From Polaribacter glomeratus (GTDB lineage Bacteria; Bacteroidota; Bacteroidia; Flavobacteriales; Flavobacteriaceae), in contig NZ_MSCM01000001.1 of NCBI RefSeq assembly GCF_002954665.1, positions 2,192,290-2,256,289 of the forward strand: a stretch of DNA of 64,000 bases, read 5' to 3'. Position numbers and translations under genes: made by a program. Under the pieces are notes generated by a model. It did no database searches and was not told the DNA's origin. It saw only the letters and a program-made list of their open reading frames with translations. Below are positions 7,113 to 15,768 of the stretch, piece after piece; position 1 is the first letter of the stretch, and each line of letters begins with the position of its first letter.

Positions 7113-8195
7113 TTATCCGTTAATCACTTTTTCTTGATGATTGATAGATTCTTGGTGAATTGCTTTAAACATTTTTAAAACAAATTCTTCACTTAAACCT
7201 TTACTTTCACCTTCTAAAATCATGTTTCCAAGAATTTCATTCCAACGTTTAGACTGCAAAACAGCTACGTTTTTCTCTTTCTTTAAAGCACCAATTTTAT
7301 CAGAAACTTTCATACGTTTTCCTAACAAATCCATCAATTGATTATCTGCTACATTAATTTGAGCACGTAAATTATCTAAAGAACTTTGGTATTCTGCTTC
7401 TGTATTCGTCTCTTTTCTAATTTTTAAATCCTCCATAATCTGCTTCAATTTTGTAGGCGTAACTTGCTGTGCAGCATCACTCCAAGCATTTTCTGGATCG
7501 AAATGAGTTTCAATCATTAAACCATCAAAATTTAAATCTAAAGCCGTTTGAGAAACATCAAAAATCATTTCTCTGTTTCCTGTAATATGCGATGGATCAC
7601 AAATTAATGGTAAATCTGGAAATCTATTTTGAAACTCAATCGCTAACTGCCATTCTGGAATATTTCTATATTTTGTTTTTTCGTAGGTAGAAAATCCTCT
7701 ATGAATTGCGCCAAGATTTTTGATTCCTGCCGTATATAATCTTTCGATACCGCCTAACCACAAAGCTAAATCTGGATTTACCGGATTTTTAACCAACACA
7801 ATTTTGTCTGTACCTTGCAACGCATCTGCAATTTCTTGCATAATAAAAGGCGAAACTGTAGAACGTGCGCCAATCCACAATAGATCTACGTCATTATCGA
7901 TTGCTAGTTTTACATGTGCTGCATTTGCAACTTCTGTACAGGTTTTCATGCCTGTTTCTGCTTTTACTTTTTTCAACCATCGCAAACCAATTTCTCCAAC
8001 ACCTTCAAACATTCCTGGTCTTGTTCTTGGTTTCCAAATTCCTGCTCTAAAATAATTTACATCAGAATCTTTTAATTCGTGTGCAATTTTTAAAACCTGC
8101 TCTTCGGTTTCTGCACTACAAGGCCCTGCTATTACTAGAGGATGCTCTAATTTCATGTCATCCAACCATGTTCTTAATTCTTTTGTATTCTTCAT
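7113..8195 (-). CDS. Bifunctional DAHP synthase / chorismate mutase type II
   Basis: A 360-residue fusion. Residues about 1-260 are a class I-beta (KDOPS-like) 3-deoxy-7-phosphoheptulonate synthase: HPLVIAGPCSAETEEQ, FRAGIWKPRTRPGMFEG and PLICDPSHITG are its substrate and metal-binding blocks. Residues about 275-355 are a type II (AroQ) chorismate mutase: LDNLRAQINVADNQLMDLLGKRMKVSDKIGALKKEKNVAVLQSKRWNEIL. It condenses PEP and erythrose-4-phosphate and converts chorismate to prephenate. The fused mutase probably gives feedback sensitivity to prephenate or chorismate, as in related fusions. It is last in the aromatic operon, 22 bp after tyrA, and ends at a strong terminator. Confidence 0.93.
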   Translation of the reverse strand: MKNTKELRTWLDDMKLEHPLVIAGPCSAETEEQVLKIAHELKDSDVNYFRAGIWKPRTRPGMFEGVGEIGLRWLKKVKAETGMKTCTEVANAAHVKLAIDNDVDLLWIGARSTVSPFIMQEIADALQGTDKIVLVKNPVNPDLALWLGGIERLYTAGIKNLGAIHRGFSTYEKTKYRNIPEWQLAIEFQNRFPDLPLICDPSHITGNREMIFDVSQTALDLNFDGLMIETHFDPENAWSDAAQQVTPTKLKQIMEDLKIRKETNTEAEYQSSLDNLRAQINVADNQLMDLLGKRMKVSDKIGALKKEKNVAVLQSKRWNEILGNMILEGESKGLSEEFVLKMFKAIHQESINHQEKVING

Positions 8196-8217
8196 TTTTC
8201 TATTGATTGTGGTATAT

Positions 8218-9066
8218 TTATTTTATACCGTTTAAAATTTGTTTTATATAATTTGTATTCTCCATTTCATTATAAATTTCAGAGAAATTATCCTGCTCCA
8301 TCAACTCTTTAAAGTGTTTTAAATTGCCAATATATTCTTCTAATGTTTCTAGTATGTTTTCTTTATTTTGTTTAAAAATTGGCGTCCACATTGCTGGCGA
8401 ACTTTTTGCCAAACGAACTGTAGATGCAAATCCTGAACCTGCCATATCAAAAATATCACGTTCATTTTTCTCTTTATTAATCACCGTTTTACCCAACATA
8501 AACGCACTTATGTGCGATAAATGCGATACATACGCAATGTGTTTATCATGAGAAACAGCATCCATATACCGAATTCTCATTCCTAATTTTGCGAAAATTT
8601 CCAAAGCTTTTTCTTGTAATTTAAAAGCTGTTTTTTCTACTTCACAAATAATATTTGTCTTGTTTTGAAACAAGCCTGTAATTGCCGCACTTGGTCCAGA
8701 AAACTCTGTTCCGGCAATTGGATGACCTGCTAAAAAATTTCTTCTCTTCGGATGGTTTTCTAACACTTTACAAATCTGTTGTTTTGTAGAACCTGCGTCG
8801 ATTACTAAACAATGGTCGTTTATATGATCTAAAACTTTCGGAACTACTTCTAATTGTGCATCCACCGGAATTGAAACAATTACAATCGTTGCAATTTCTA
8901 AATCTGTAAACGTTGCTTTTTTATGAATTACGCCTAATTTTATCGCTTCGTTTAGATTTTCATCATTTAAATCGACTCCATAAATAACAGCTTCTGCATA
9001 TTCTTTTTGAATATCTAACGCCATACTTCCGCCAATTAAACCAACTCCGATTATAAATACGTTCAT
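8218..9066 (-). CDS. tyrA: Prephenate dehydrogenase
   Basis: A 282-residue prephenate dehydrogenase (prephenate to 4-hydroxyphenylpyruvate, NAD(P)+-dependent). The N-terminal Rossmann loop is VFIIGVGLIGGSMALD. The family-conserved active-site segments AGHPIAGTEFSGPSAA, SHDKHIAYVSHLSHISAFML and the GSGFASTVRLAKSSPAMW block are all present. There is no ACT domain and no fused chorismate mutase; the mutase is supplied by the neighbouring fusion. It lies third in the pheA-aminotransferase-tyrA-DAHPS operon, after a 138-bp gap in which I see no clear promoter or terminator. Confidence 0.93.
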   Translation of the reverse strand: MNVFIIGVGLIGGSMALDIQKEYAEAVIYGVDLNDENLNEAIKLGVIHKKATFTDLEIATIVIVSIPVDAQLEVVPKVLDHINDHCLVIDAGSTKQQICKVLENHPKRRNFLAGHPIAGTEFSGPSAAITGLFQNKTNIICEVEKTAFKLQEKALEIFAKLGMRIRYMDAVSHDKHIAYVSHLSHISAFMLGKTVINKEKNERDIFDMAGSGFASTVRLAKSSPAMWTPIFKQNKENILETLEEYIGNLKHFKELMEQDNFSEIYNEMENTNYIKQILNGIK

Positions 9067-9204
9067 TTTATTCTTAACTCTTTTAATTTTGAGATTGTAA
9101 TTCTCGCTTTCTCTAAATTGATAAAACTTGTAAACTGCAACTATTTACTAAAACCCTTTTCCACAAACAAACTAACTGTCTACTGCTACTGAAAAACTGC
9201 CCAC

Positions 9205-10353
9205 TTACTTGTCAAACCTAAGAATCGCTTCTTTTATAATTTCTGATGTTACACACAGTGAAAAACGAATATATCCCTCTCCTTGAGAACCAAAAACAGT
9301 TCCTGGCGTAATAAAAATATCTTTGTCATAGAGCACAAAATCTGTAACTTCTTCCGATTTTTTTCCTTCGGCAATTTTTGCCCAAACAAATAAACCTGTT
9401 GCATTTTTATCGTAGGTTGTTTCTAACTTATCTGCCAATTCCCAGATTAAAGCTCTACGTTCTTTATAGATTTTATTTTGCGTGGCAAACCAATCATTCG
9501 ATAATTGTAACGCTTCTATGGCACCTTTTTGAATTCCGTAAAACATACCAGAATCCATATTACTTTTTACTTTTAAAATTTCATTTATAAATTTAGCATT
9601 TCCTAAAACCATACCAACGCGCCAGCCCGACATATTAAAAGTTTTACTTAAAGAATTTAACTCTAAAGCAATGTCTTTTGCGCCTTCTACTTGTAAAATA
9701 CTGATAGGATTATCGTTTAAAATAAAACTATACGGATTGTCGTTTATAATTAAAATCTGATGCTTTTTACCAAATGCAACTAATTTTTCTAACGTTTCTA
9801 TAGTTGCATTTGTGCCTGTTGGCATGTGCGGATAATTGACCCACATTATTTTTACACCTGATAAATCTTGAGCTTCTAATTCCTCAAAATTTGGTTGCCA
9901 ATTATTTTCTTCACTTAAATTATAAAAAAGTGGCGCTGCGCCAACTAAATTAGTTACAGATGTGTATGTTGGGTATCCAGGATTCGGAATTAATACTTGA
10001 TCACCTTCATTTAAAAAAGCCAAAGAAATGTGCATAATCCCTTCTTTACTTCCCATTAAAGGTAAAATCTCGTTTTCTGGATTCGCTGCTACACCATACT
10101 TATTTTTATAAAAATCAGCAATTCCGGTTCTTAATTCTGGTAAACCTTGGTATGACTGGTATTTATGTGCATTCGCATCCGTTAAACTTCCTTGAATTGC
10201 TTCAATTACTTTTGCTGGCGGTTGCAAATCTGGAGAACCAATTCCCATATTGATAATTGGTTTTCCTGCAGCTACTAAATTTCGTACTTCTCTTAATTTA
10301 ATAGAAAAATAGTATTCTTGAACTGTGTCTAATCTTTTTGCTGGTTGTATCAT
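9205..10353 (-). CDS. Class I/II aminotransferase of the aromatic operon
   Basis: A PLP-dependent aspartate-aminotransferase-fold enzyme. The PLP lysine is in NSLSKTFNMSGWRVG; other signatures are NPGYPTYTS, WVNYPHMPTGTNA and the C-terminal YIRFSLCVT arginine block. Its place between pheA and tyrA implies transamination of phenylpyruvate and 4-hydroxyphenylpyruvate to Phe and Tyr, although sequence alone does not exclude other substrates (some relatives are diaminopimelate aminotransferases). I chose the ATG at 10353 (MIQPAKRLD) because homologues begin there. An in-frame ATG at 10377 would add eight residues and overlap pheA by 14 bp. Confidence 0.85.
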   Translation of the reverse strand: MIQPAKRLDTVQEYYFSIKLREVRNLVAAGKPIINMGIGSPDLQPPAKVIEAIQGSLTDANAHKYQSYQGLPELRTGIADFYKNKYGVAANPENEILPLMGSKEGIMHISLAFLNEGDQVLIPNPGYPTYTSVTNLVGAAPLFYNLSEENNWQPNFEELEAQDLSGVKIMWVNYPHMPTGTNATIETLEKLVAFGKKHQILIINDNPYSFILNDNPISILQVEGAKDIALELNSLSKTFNMSGWRVGMVLGNAKFINEILKVKSNMDSGMFYGIQKGAIEALQLSNDWFATQNKIYKERRALIWELADKLETTYDKNATGLFVWAKIAEGKKSEEVTDFVLYDKDIFITPGTVFGSQGEGYIRFSLCVTSEIIKEAILRFDK

Positions 10354-10363
10354 AATAACTCCG

Positions 10364-11188
10364 TTATTTTCTACCATTTTTATAAACTCCTAAAACTTTA
10401 AACTCTTCTGCCATTATTTCTATTAGCGAATATGCTTTTTGATACTCCTTATAATCCTCGAAAGTTACATCTACAAAAAATGAATATTTCCAAGGTGTAT
10501 CAATCACTGGTAAAGATTGTATTTTGGTTAAATTCATTTTACAATCGCTCATCGCGTTTAAAATGGCTGCCAAACTTCCTCTTTTATGACTTAACTGAAA
10601 TTTAATAGATGCTTTATTAACGTCTAAATCCTCTGCTGGTTTTGCTGTTTGCACTATTACAAATCGTGTAGAGTTGTCTTTTATCGTTTGAATATCGTCT
10701 TCTAGAACAACCAATTTAAAAATTTCTGCTGCTATTTTTGGCGCAATTGCCGCAATACCAACTAAATTTTCTTTAGAAATTCTCTTTGCAACATCTGCAG
10801 TATCTACATCTTCTACTAATTTTATGTGCGGATACTTTTTAAAAAATTGTTTACACTGCAATAATGCCATTGGATGCGACCATACTTCTTTAATGTCTTG
10901 GATACTTTGACCTTCTAAAGCCATTAAATGATGATGAATATTTAAGTATTCTTCGCCAATAATATGCAAGTTATGATTGTCTATTAAGGCGTAATTAGGA
11001 ATTATAGAACCTGCAATGGTGTTCTCTAAAGCCATTACACCAAGAGTTGCAGATTTATCTAAAAGACAATCTACTAATATATCAAAAGACATGCATTCTT
11101 TTAATGCTACAGATTCTCCATAGAAGTCGCATGCAACTTTATGATGATTTGAGCCTTGCGCTCCTTGTATGGCAATAATTTTATTCAT
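10364..11188 (-). CDS. pheA: Prephenate dehydratase
   Basis: A 274-residue monofunctional prephenate dehydratase (prephenate to phenylpyruvate). The catalytic domain is about residues 1-180 and ends with the NSTRFVIV motif holding the catalytic Thr. A C-terminal ACT domain (about 190-270) starts with the GSLAAILNAM Phe-binding turn. The second ACT motif reads LTKIQSLPV instead of the usual LTKIESRP, so Phe feedback may be altered or typical only of this lineage. It is the first structural gene after an attenuator whose leader peptide is rich in Phe and Tyr codons, so its expression is predicted to rise when charged tRNA-Phe or tRNA-Tyr is short. Confidence 0.93.
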   Translation of the reverse strand: MNKIIAIQGAQGSNHHKVACDFYGESVALKECMSFDILVDCLLDKSATLGVMALENTIAGSIIPNYALIDNHNLHIIGEEYLNIHHHLMALEGQSIQDIKEVWSHPMALLQCKQFFKKYPHIKLVEDVDTADVAKRISKENLVGIAAIAPKIAAEIFKLVVLEDDIQTIKDNSTRFVIVQTAKPAEDLDVNKASIKFQLSHKRGSLAAILNAMSDCKMNLTKIQSLPVIDTPWKYSFFVDVTFEDYKEYQKAYSLIEIMAEEFKVLGVYKNGRK

Positions 11189-11205
11189 TAATTACAAATA
11201 ATGTC

Positions 11206-11236
11206 AAAAAAAAAGCCTCGAATTAAATTCGAGACT
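11206..11236 (-). terminator. Attenuator terminator hairpin before pheA
   Basis: On the minus strand AGTCTCGAA...TTCGAGGCT forms a stem of about nine pairs (one G-U) with a short loop, followed directly by nine T (11206-11214). It ends 17 bp before the pheA start. Its 5' arm AAAGTCTC (11231-11238) is perfectly complementary to GAGACTTT (11272-11279) inside the leader ORF, giving a mutually exclusive antiterminator. Confidence 0.88.
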
Positions 11237-11256
11237 TTATATTTTATATGTGTTAC

Positions 11257-11337
11257 TTAATAACATGATACAAAGTCTCTGCTTTTATTGTAAAAATAAA
11301 AGTAAAAATAGAAACGTGTAAAACTGTTATTTAACAT
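11257..11337 (-). CDS. Phe/Tyr leader peptide of the aromatic operon attenuator
   Basis: A 26-codon ORF with ATG at 11335-11337 and TAA at 11257-11259. Residues 9-16 read FYFYFYFY, with further Phe at 6 and 22 and Tyr at 26, so 11 of 26 residues are Phe or Tyr. It starts about 15 nt after the predicted transcription start. Its 3' part contains GAGACTTT (11272-11279), which pairs with the 5' arm of the terminator at 11206-11236. Ribosomes stalled in the FY run leave this segment free to form the antiterminator; ribosomes reaching the TAA cover it and let the terminator form. This is the classic his/trp/phe attenuation logic, here predicted for the pheA-aminotransferase-tyrA-DAHPS operon. Sequence evidence is strong; no expression data. 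Confidence 0.88.
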   Translation of the reverse strand: MLNNSFTRFYFYFYFYNKSRDFVSCY

Positions 11338-11358
11338 CTTATTTTTCTTTGTGAGCAA

Positions 11359-11389
11359 CAAATCTAAAGATTAAATTGGTATTTACAAA
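11359..11389 (-). promoter_or_regulatory. Promoter of the aromatic operon
   Basis: On the minus strand TTTG (11386-11389), 19 bp, then TAGATTTG (11359-11366), an exact fit to the Bacteroidota pattern TTTG-N19-TAnnTTTG. Transcription would start near 11352, about 15 nt before the leader peptide start. The rest of the 338-bp gap (11390-11526) holds a small palindrome AAAACTTTGTAAAGTTTT near 11398-11415, perhaps ending the galT transcript. Confidence 0.75.
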
Positions 11390-11526
11390 TATTATTAAAA
11401 AACTTTGTAAAGTTTTACGAATATTACAAATACACTTGTTTTTATTGCGTAAAAATCAAACAAACTACATAATCTTATGATAATATGCAATATTTAAAAT
11501 TTAAAACCCTTCTCTTATTATCTGTA

Positions 11527-12549
11527 TTATAGTAATTCTCTTAATTTTTTAGCGGCAACTTCTGCCGTAATATCTCTCTGCGGAGAACCAAACATCTCAT
11601 AACCTACCATAAATTTCTTAATAGTTGCACTTCTTAACAACGGCGGATAAAAACTCATGTGCCAATGCCAATGCTTATTTTCTTCTCCGTTTGTTGGTGC
11701 TTGATGAATTCCGCTTGAATACGGAAAGGAAGTATGAAACAATTTATCATACAATTGCGTAATTATAGCAATTGCTTCTGCAAAGTTTTTTGCTTCAACG
11801 TCCGATAATTCTAAAATATCTTTTTGTGCTTTTTTAGGAGCAATCATCGCTTCAAAAGGCCAAATTGCCCAAAACGGAATTAACACCACAAAATCATCAT
11901 TTTGAAAAATAATTCGTTCATTCACTGCTAATTCTTGCTGTAAATAATCACCTAAAAGACTTGAGTTATTTTTGGTAAAATATTCTTTTTGCTGATGATT
12001 TTTTTTATCCACTTCGTTTGGCAAAGTAGATTGACTCCATATTTGTCCATGAGGATGCGGATTACTACAACCCATTACAGCGCCTTTATTTTCAAAAATT
12101 TGCACATAGTTGATGTTTTCATTTGCGCCTAAATCCTTGAATTCTCTTTGCCAAGCATGCACCACTTTTTTAATATCTTCCACTTCCATTTGTGCTAGAC
12201 TTTTAGAATGATCTGGACTAAAACAAATTACTTTACAAATTCCGGTTTCGCTTTGTGCCTTTAACAAGCCATCATTTACAGAAAAAGAAGGTGAATCTTT
12301 TTGCAGCGCCGCAAAATCGTTTGTAAAAACAAAAACGTCTTTATAATCAGGGTTTATTTCTCCGTTAATTCTTGTATTTGTTGCGCATAAATAACAAGTT
12401 TCATCATACGCGGGTCTTTTTTCTGAAGATATTTCTTCATTCTGACCTTGCCAAGGACGTTTTGCTCTGTGCGGAGAAACCAAAACCCATTCGCCAGTTA
12501 GTATGTTGAATCTTTTATGCGAATAATCTTGTAAATTAGTGTTTTCCAT
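11527..12549 (-). CDS. galT: Galactose-1-phosphate uridylyltransferase
   Basis: A 340-residue GalT of the HIT superfamily. It swaps UMP between UDP-glucose and galactose-1-phosphate in the Leloir pathway. The catalytic motif HPHGQ is at residues 165-169 with the nucleophilic His167. Zinc-binding Cys52 and Cys55 lie in CYLCATN, and KHWHWHMSFYPP is the C-terminal HIT-like repeat with the second metal site. The N-terminus carries the usual RFNILTGEWVLVSPHRAKRPWQGQ block. It is last in the gntR-galM-galK-galT operon, 21 bp after galK. galE is not in the window. Confidence 0.95.
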   Translation of the reverse strand: MENTNLQDYSHKRFNILTGEWVLVSPHRAKRPWQGQNEEISSEKRPAYDETCYLCATNTRINGEINPDYKDVFVFTNDFAALQKDSPSFSVNDGLLKAQSETGICKVICFSPDHSKSLAQMEVEDIKKVVHAWQREFKDLGANENINYVQIFENKGAVMGCSNPHPHGQIWSQSTLPNEVDKKNHQQKEYFTKNNSSLLGDYLQQELAVNERIIFQNDDFVVLIPFWAIWPFEAMIAPKKAQKDILELSDVEAKNFAEAIAIITQLYDKLFHTSFPYSSGIHQAPTNGEENKHWHWHMSFYPPLLRSATIKKFMVGYEMFGSPQRDITAEVAAKKLRELL

Positions 12550-12570
12550 TTTTGGTGTTTTTTTAGTTGA

Positions 12571-13719
12571 TTATTTAACTAGATGTGTGCCATCAGAAAG
12601 TTCTACAAAATAGACAGCACATTCATTCTTGAATTTATTTTTAAATGCTATAGATGCAGCTTCTGCAAATGCTCTTGCTTCCGATTTTGCGATTAAGTTA
12701 ATCGTGCAGCCACCAAAACCACCACCCATCATTCTTGCACCTAAAACATGTTTGTTTTTCTTTGCTTGCGCAACTAAAAAATCTAATTCTGTACAACTTA
12801 CTTTATATTGATGTTGCAAACCATTATGCGAAGCATAAATTAAAGCACCTAAAGTTACCAAATCGTTTTCCTCAATAGCTTTTGCTGCTTTTTGAGTTCT
12901 GTCTATTTCTTGAATAACATACAATGCTTTCTGATAATTTTCTGGAGTAACTTTGTCTATAATTTTTTCTAAATCTTCTTCGGATGCTTCTCTTAAAGTT
13001 TTAATTTTTAACATTTTAGCAACGTTTTCACAAGCAGAACGTCTGTCATTATATGCGCTGTCTGACAAGCTGTGTTTTACGTTTGTGTTTATCAATAGTA
13101 ATTGATGGTCTTTAAAATCGATTTCGTAAGGCTTAGATTCTATCGTTCTACAATCTAATAATAATGCATTGTTTTTAATCCCAAACATACTTGCATATTG
13201 ATCCATAATTCCGCATTTTACGCCCACATAATTGTGTTCTGCTTTTTGTGAAATTAAAATCATTTCTGTTTTTGTTAAGTCTAAATCAAACAATTCATTT
13301 AAACCAAAAACTACACTATTTTCTAAAGCTGCAGATGACGACATGCCTGCACCTCCAGGAATATTTCCTTTAAAAATGATGTTGAAATTGCCAACAACTT
13401 TATTTCTATTTTGTATTTCTGCCACCACACCTAAAACGTAGTTTTCCCAACTTCCTTCTTTAGACGGTTTTAGTTTGTCTAACTCAAACTCGATAGTACT
13501 ATTTAAATCTAATGCAATTGCCGTGCAAAAACCTGCATTGCTTTTTTGAATTGCTGCGGCAATTCCTTTATCAACAGCTGCAGGAAAAACAAAACCTCCG
13601 TTATAATCTGTATGTTCTCCTATAATATTTATTCTTCCCGGAGAAAAAACCAAAATTGGTTGGGCTTTAAACGTTTTTATAAACTTTATTTTTACATCTT
13701 TTATTAGTGCAGCACTCAT
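12571..13719 (-). CDS. galK: Galactokinase
   Basis: A 382-residue GHMP-family kinase that phosphorylates galactose at C1. The three family motifs are visible: the substrate signature SPGRINIIGEHTDYNGGFVFP near residue 25, the ATP-binding GGAGMSSSAALE near residue 128, and the C-terminal ARMMGGGFGGCTI near residue 340. Catalytic Asp is in GIMDQYASMFG. Length is standard. It lies between the aldose epimerase and galT genes, with gaps of 10 and 21 bp, in a Leloir-pathway operon led by a GntR-family regulator. Confidence 0.96.
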   Translation of the reverse strand: MSAALIKDVKIKFIKTFKAQPILVFSPGRINIIGEHTDYNGGFVFPAAVDKGIAAAIQKSNAGFCTAIALDLNSTIEFELDKLKPSKEGSWENYVLGVVAEIQNRNKVVGNFNIIFKGNIPGGAGMSSSAALENSVVFGLNELFDLDLTKTEMILISQKAEHNYVGVKCGIMDQYASMFGIKNNALLLDCRTIESKPYEIDFKDHQLLLINTNVKHSLSDSAYNDRRSACENVAKMLKIKTLREASEEDLEKIIDKVTPENYQKALYVIQEIDRTQKAAKAIEENDLVTLGALIYASHNGLQHQYKVSCTELDFLVAQAKKNKHVLGARMMGGGFGGCTINLIAKSEARAFAEAASIAFKNKFKNECAVYFVELSDGTHLVK

Positions 13720-13729
13720 TTTATTAGGA

Positions 13730-14623
13730 TTAATTGTTTATCAATTTCACATTCCAAGTTATAGCATAGCTTTCATTAGGCGCTAAAAATTGCAATCCTA
13801 TTTTATTATTAAAACTATTAGAAACTCCTGTCATAGGTTCTATTGCGATAACAGAAAAACCTTTTGGAGTGTATAATTGCAAATAATTTTCTTTTTTATC
13901 CGTAGAAATTTCTATTTGATAAGACGGCGTTTTAAATTGTACAACATTTGTCTTTAAAATAAAACAATCATCTAATTGTTTGTCTTCAATGTTAAACTCG
14001 GCTTCGGTTTTATGGTCTATTATTTTTTTGGTAATTAAACTTGTATCGAATTCAATTTTTTGATCACTTTTAAAGCGTAAAGAACTCTTAGTTAAATCAT
14101 CACTTAAAAAATAAGGATGCCAACCTAAAGTAAAAGGATAGGTTTTTGAGTCTGTATTTTTTATTTTTAAGGATAAGGTAATCTCATTTTTTGTGAGTAT
14201 GTACGTTGCATAAATTTCATAGGTATAAGGAAAACCTTTAATTTCTTTTGTTTCTTTATATGCAATTGTAACAGCACAAAAATCTGTGCTTTCTTCTTTA
14301 CTAATCAACTCAAATTTTTGATTATACACCAAACCATGCAAAGCATTTTCACCAGTTTGATTGCAATTTAGTTGATATTCTTTTTCTTGAAACAAGTATT
14401 TTCCTTCTCGAATTCTGCTTGCAAAAGGAAACAAGATGGAAGATGCATATGAAACTTTATACTCAAAATTTGGCTGCTCTTTAATCAAAAAGATATCCTT
14501 AAATTTTAATTCTTGAAGTCTACCGCCTTCGTCTAAAAAAATTCTTGCTTTCGCCGTATTATTGGTGTTTTTTAATTCTAAAAAACTAAAATTATTTTCT
14601 GTTATTTCCTCAACTGTATACAT
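13730..14623 (-). CDS. Aldose 1-epimerase family protein
   Basis: A 297-residue aldose 1-epimerase (galactose mutarotase) family protein. The conserved His that acts as general acid is in LGWHPYFLS, and the conserved Glu base is in AIEPMTGVSN. SSILFPFASRIREGKY and LHGLVYNQKF are the other sugar-pocket segments. It would convert beta- to alpha-galactose for GalK. There is no signal peptide, so it is cytoplasmic. It is shorter than E. coli GalM (about 346) and closer to the compact Bacteroidota form. It sits between gntR and galK with 5- and 10-bp gaps, which supports its galactose role. Confidence 0.85.
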   Translation of the reverse strand: MYTVEEITENNFSFLELKNTNNTAKARIFLDEGGRLQELKFKDIFLIKEQPNFEYKVSYASSILFPFASRIREGKYLFQEKEYQLNCNQTGENALHGLVYNQKFELISKEESTDFCAVTIAYKETKEIKGFPYTYEIYATYILTKNEITLSLKIKNTDSKTYPFTLGWHPYFLSDDLTKSSLRFKSDQKIEFDTSLITKKIIDHKTEAEFNIEDKQLDDCFILKTNVVQFKTPSYQIEISTDKKENYLQLYTPKGFSVIAIEPMTGVSNSFNNKIGLQFLAPNESYAITWNVKLINN

Positions 14624-14628
14624 TCTTT

Positions 14629-15627
14629 TTAAATTGATTTTCTTAAAATTAAACTACTCGGATTTTCTATTTTAATTTGTTCATTATTCAAAACCATTTG
14701 AGCCAGTTTTTTTCCCATCAAATTAAAATCAGTAGAAATTGTGGTAATTCCGTTTTCTACAACCTCTTTTAACAAGCTATCATTAAAAGAGATAATGCCA
14801 ATGTTTTTTCCTAAAACAAGCTTATTTTCTTTTATTTTTTTGATGATTCTAATCAAGTTTTGATCATCTAAAACAAGGTATAATTCCCCTATTTCTGGAA
14901 CTCTGTCTTTTATCGACGAAACAACTTCGGAGACAAGGTTATGCTGATTACAGAATAATTGAAATCCTTGTAAAATGCCTTTTGGTTGTTTTTCATCAGA
15001 AAATAATAAAACTATTTTTTGATAGTTTGAGATGTGCGTTAATGCAGCATAAAGTCCGTTAAAAATATCTTTTTCAAAATTCTGATAAACTGCAGGATAT
15101 TCTTCTAAACCTTTATGAACCTGATCTAAAATATATACTTTCTCTTTTGGCAAATTTTGAATTATTTTTTCTGTGCCCACTAAATTTGCTGGCATAATTA
15201 CATAAGAACTGTAATTGCCTATATTATCATTAATAAGTTTTGCAAAAATGTTGCTATTAAAGTGATGGAAAAAAATATCAACCTGAATATTATCTCCTAG
15301 ATTATTTAAAAAGGAGTTATATAAGTCTTCTTTAAAAGAGTTTAATTCATCAAATAACAAAAATATTTTTTGCTCAACCACTACATTTTCGGTAGAAACA
15401 TAATATCCTTTACCTACTATTGAATGAATAATTCCCCTATTTTTCAATTCGTTAAAAGCTACTAAAACGGTGTCTCTAGAAAGGGAATGTTGATTTTTTA
15501 TAGTGTTTAATGATGGTAATTTATCTCCTTTTTTTAGTAAACCATTAATAATAGCATTTTCAATAGAAGTAACTATTTGCTTGTATTTAGGTGTTCCAGA
15601 ATCTTTTTGTAACGACACAATTTCCAT
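14629..15627 (-). CDS. GntR-type regulator with periplasmic-binding-protein-like sensor
   Basis: A 332-residue regulator. Residues about 8-72 form a GntR winged helix-turn-helix (GTPKYKQIVTSIENAIINGLLKKGDKLPSLNTIKNQHSLSRDTVLVAFNELKNRG). Residues about 80-330 form a LacI/periplasmic-binding-protein-like sugar sensor (VIMPANLVG, IGIISFNDSLLKEV), so this is the hybrid type common in Bacteroidota sugar loci. It probably senses galactose or a galactoside and controls its own operon with galM-galK-galT, and perhaps the divergent FGE and TonB-receptor genes. Its promoter places the transcription start at or within a few bases of the ATG, so its mRNA may be leaderless. Confidence 0.88.
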   Translation of the reverse strand: MEIVSLQKDSGTPKYKQIVTSIENAIINGLLKKGDKLPSLNTIKNQHSLSRDTVLVAFNELKNRGIIHSIVGKGYYVSTENVVVEQKIFLLFDELNSFKEDLYNSFLNNLGDNIQVDIFFHHFNSNIFAKLINDNIGNYSSYVIMPANLVGTEKIIQNLPKEKVYILDQVHKGLEEYPAVYQNFEKDIFNGLYAALTHISNYQKIVLLFSDEKQPKGILQGFQLFCNQHNLVSEVVSSIKDRVPEIGELYLVLDDQNLIRIIKKIKENKLVLGKNIGIISFNDSLLKEVVENGITTISTDFNLMGKKLAQMVLNNEQIKIENPSSLILRKSI

Positions 15628-15631
15628 GTTA

Positions 15632-15661
15632 CAAATATAAAATAAAATTCCAATTAAACAA
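15632..15661 (-). promoter_or_regulatory. Promoter of the gntR-gal operon
   Basis: On the minus strand TTG (15659-15661), 19 bp, TATATTTG (15632-15639): an exact Bacteroidota promoter. The -7 box ends only four bases before the ATG at 15627, which implies a leaderless or nearly leaderless transcript. Confidence 0.7.
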
Positions 15662-15676
15662 CTGGTAAGTACTAGT
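15661..15676. promoter_or_regulatory. Candidate GntR operator
   Basis: ACTGGTAAGTACTAGT is an imperfect palindrome (ACTGGT / ACTAGT, one mismatch) directly abutting the -33 TTG of the gntR promoter in the divergent gap. A second, widely spaced inverted repeat GTTTATA/TATAAAC lies at about 15679-15719. Position suggests autoregulation. Confidence 0.45.
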
Positions 15677-15768
15677 AGGTTTATAAATAAAATTCACTTA
15701 ACATTGTAAGCCTATAAACTGTAGAGAAATTAAATAATAACTTATTTTTACATTTCAAGAAACAAACC

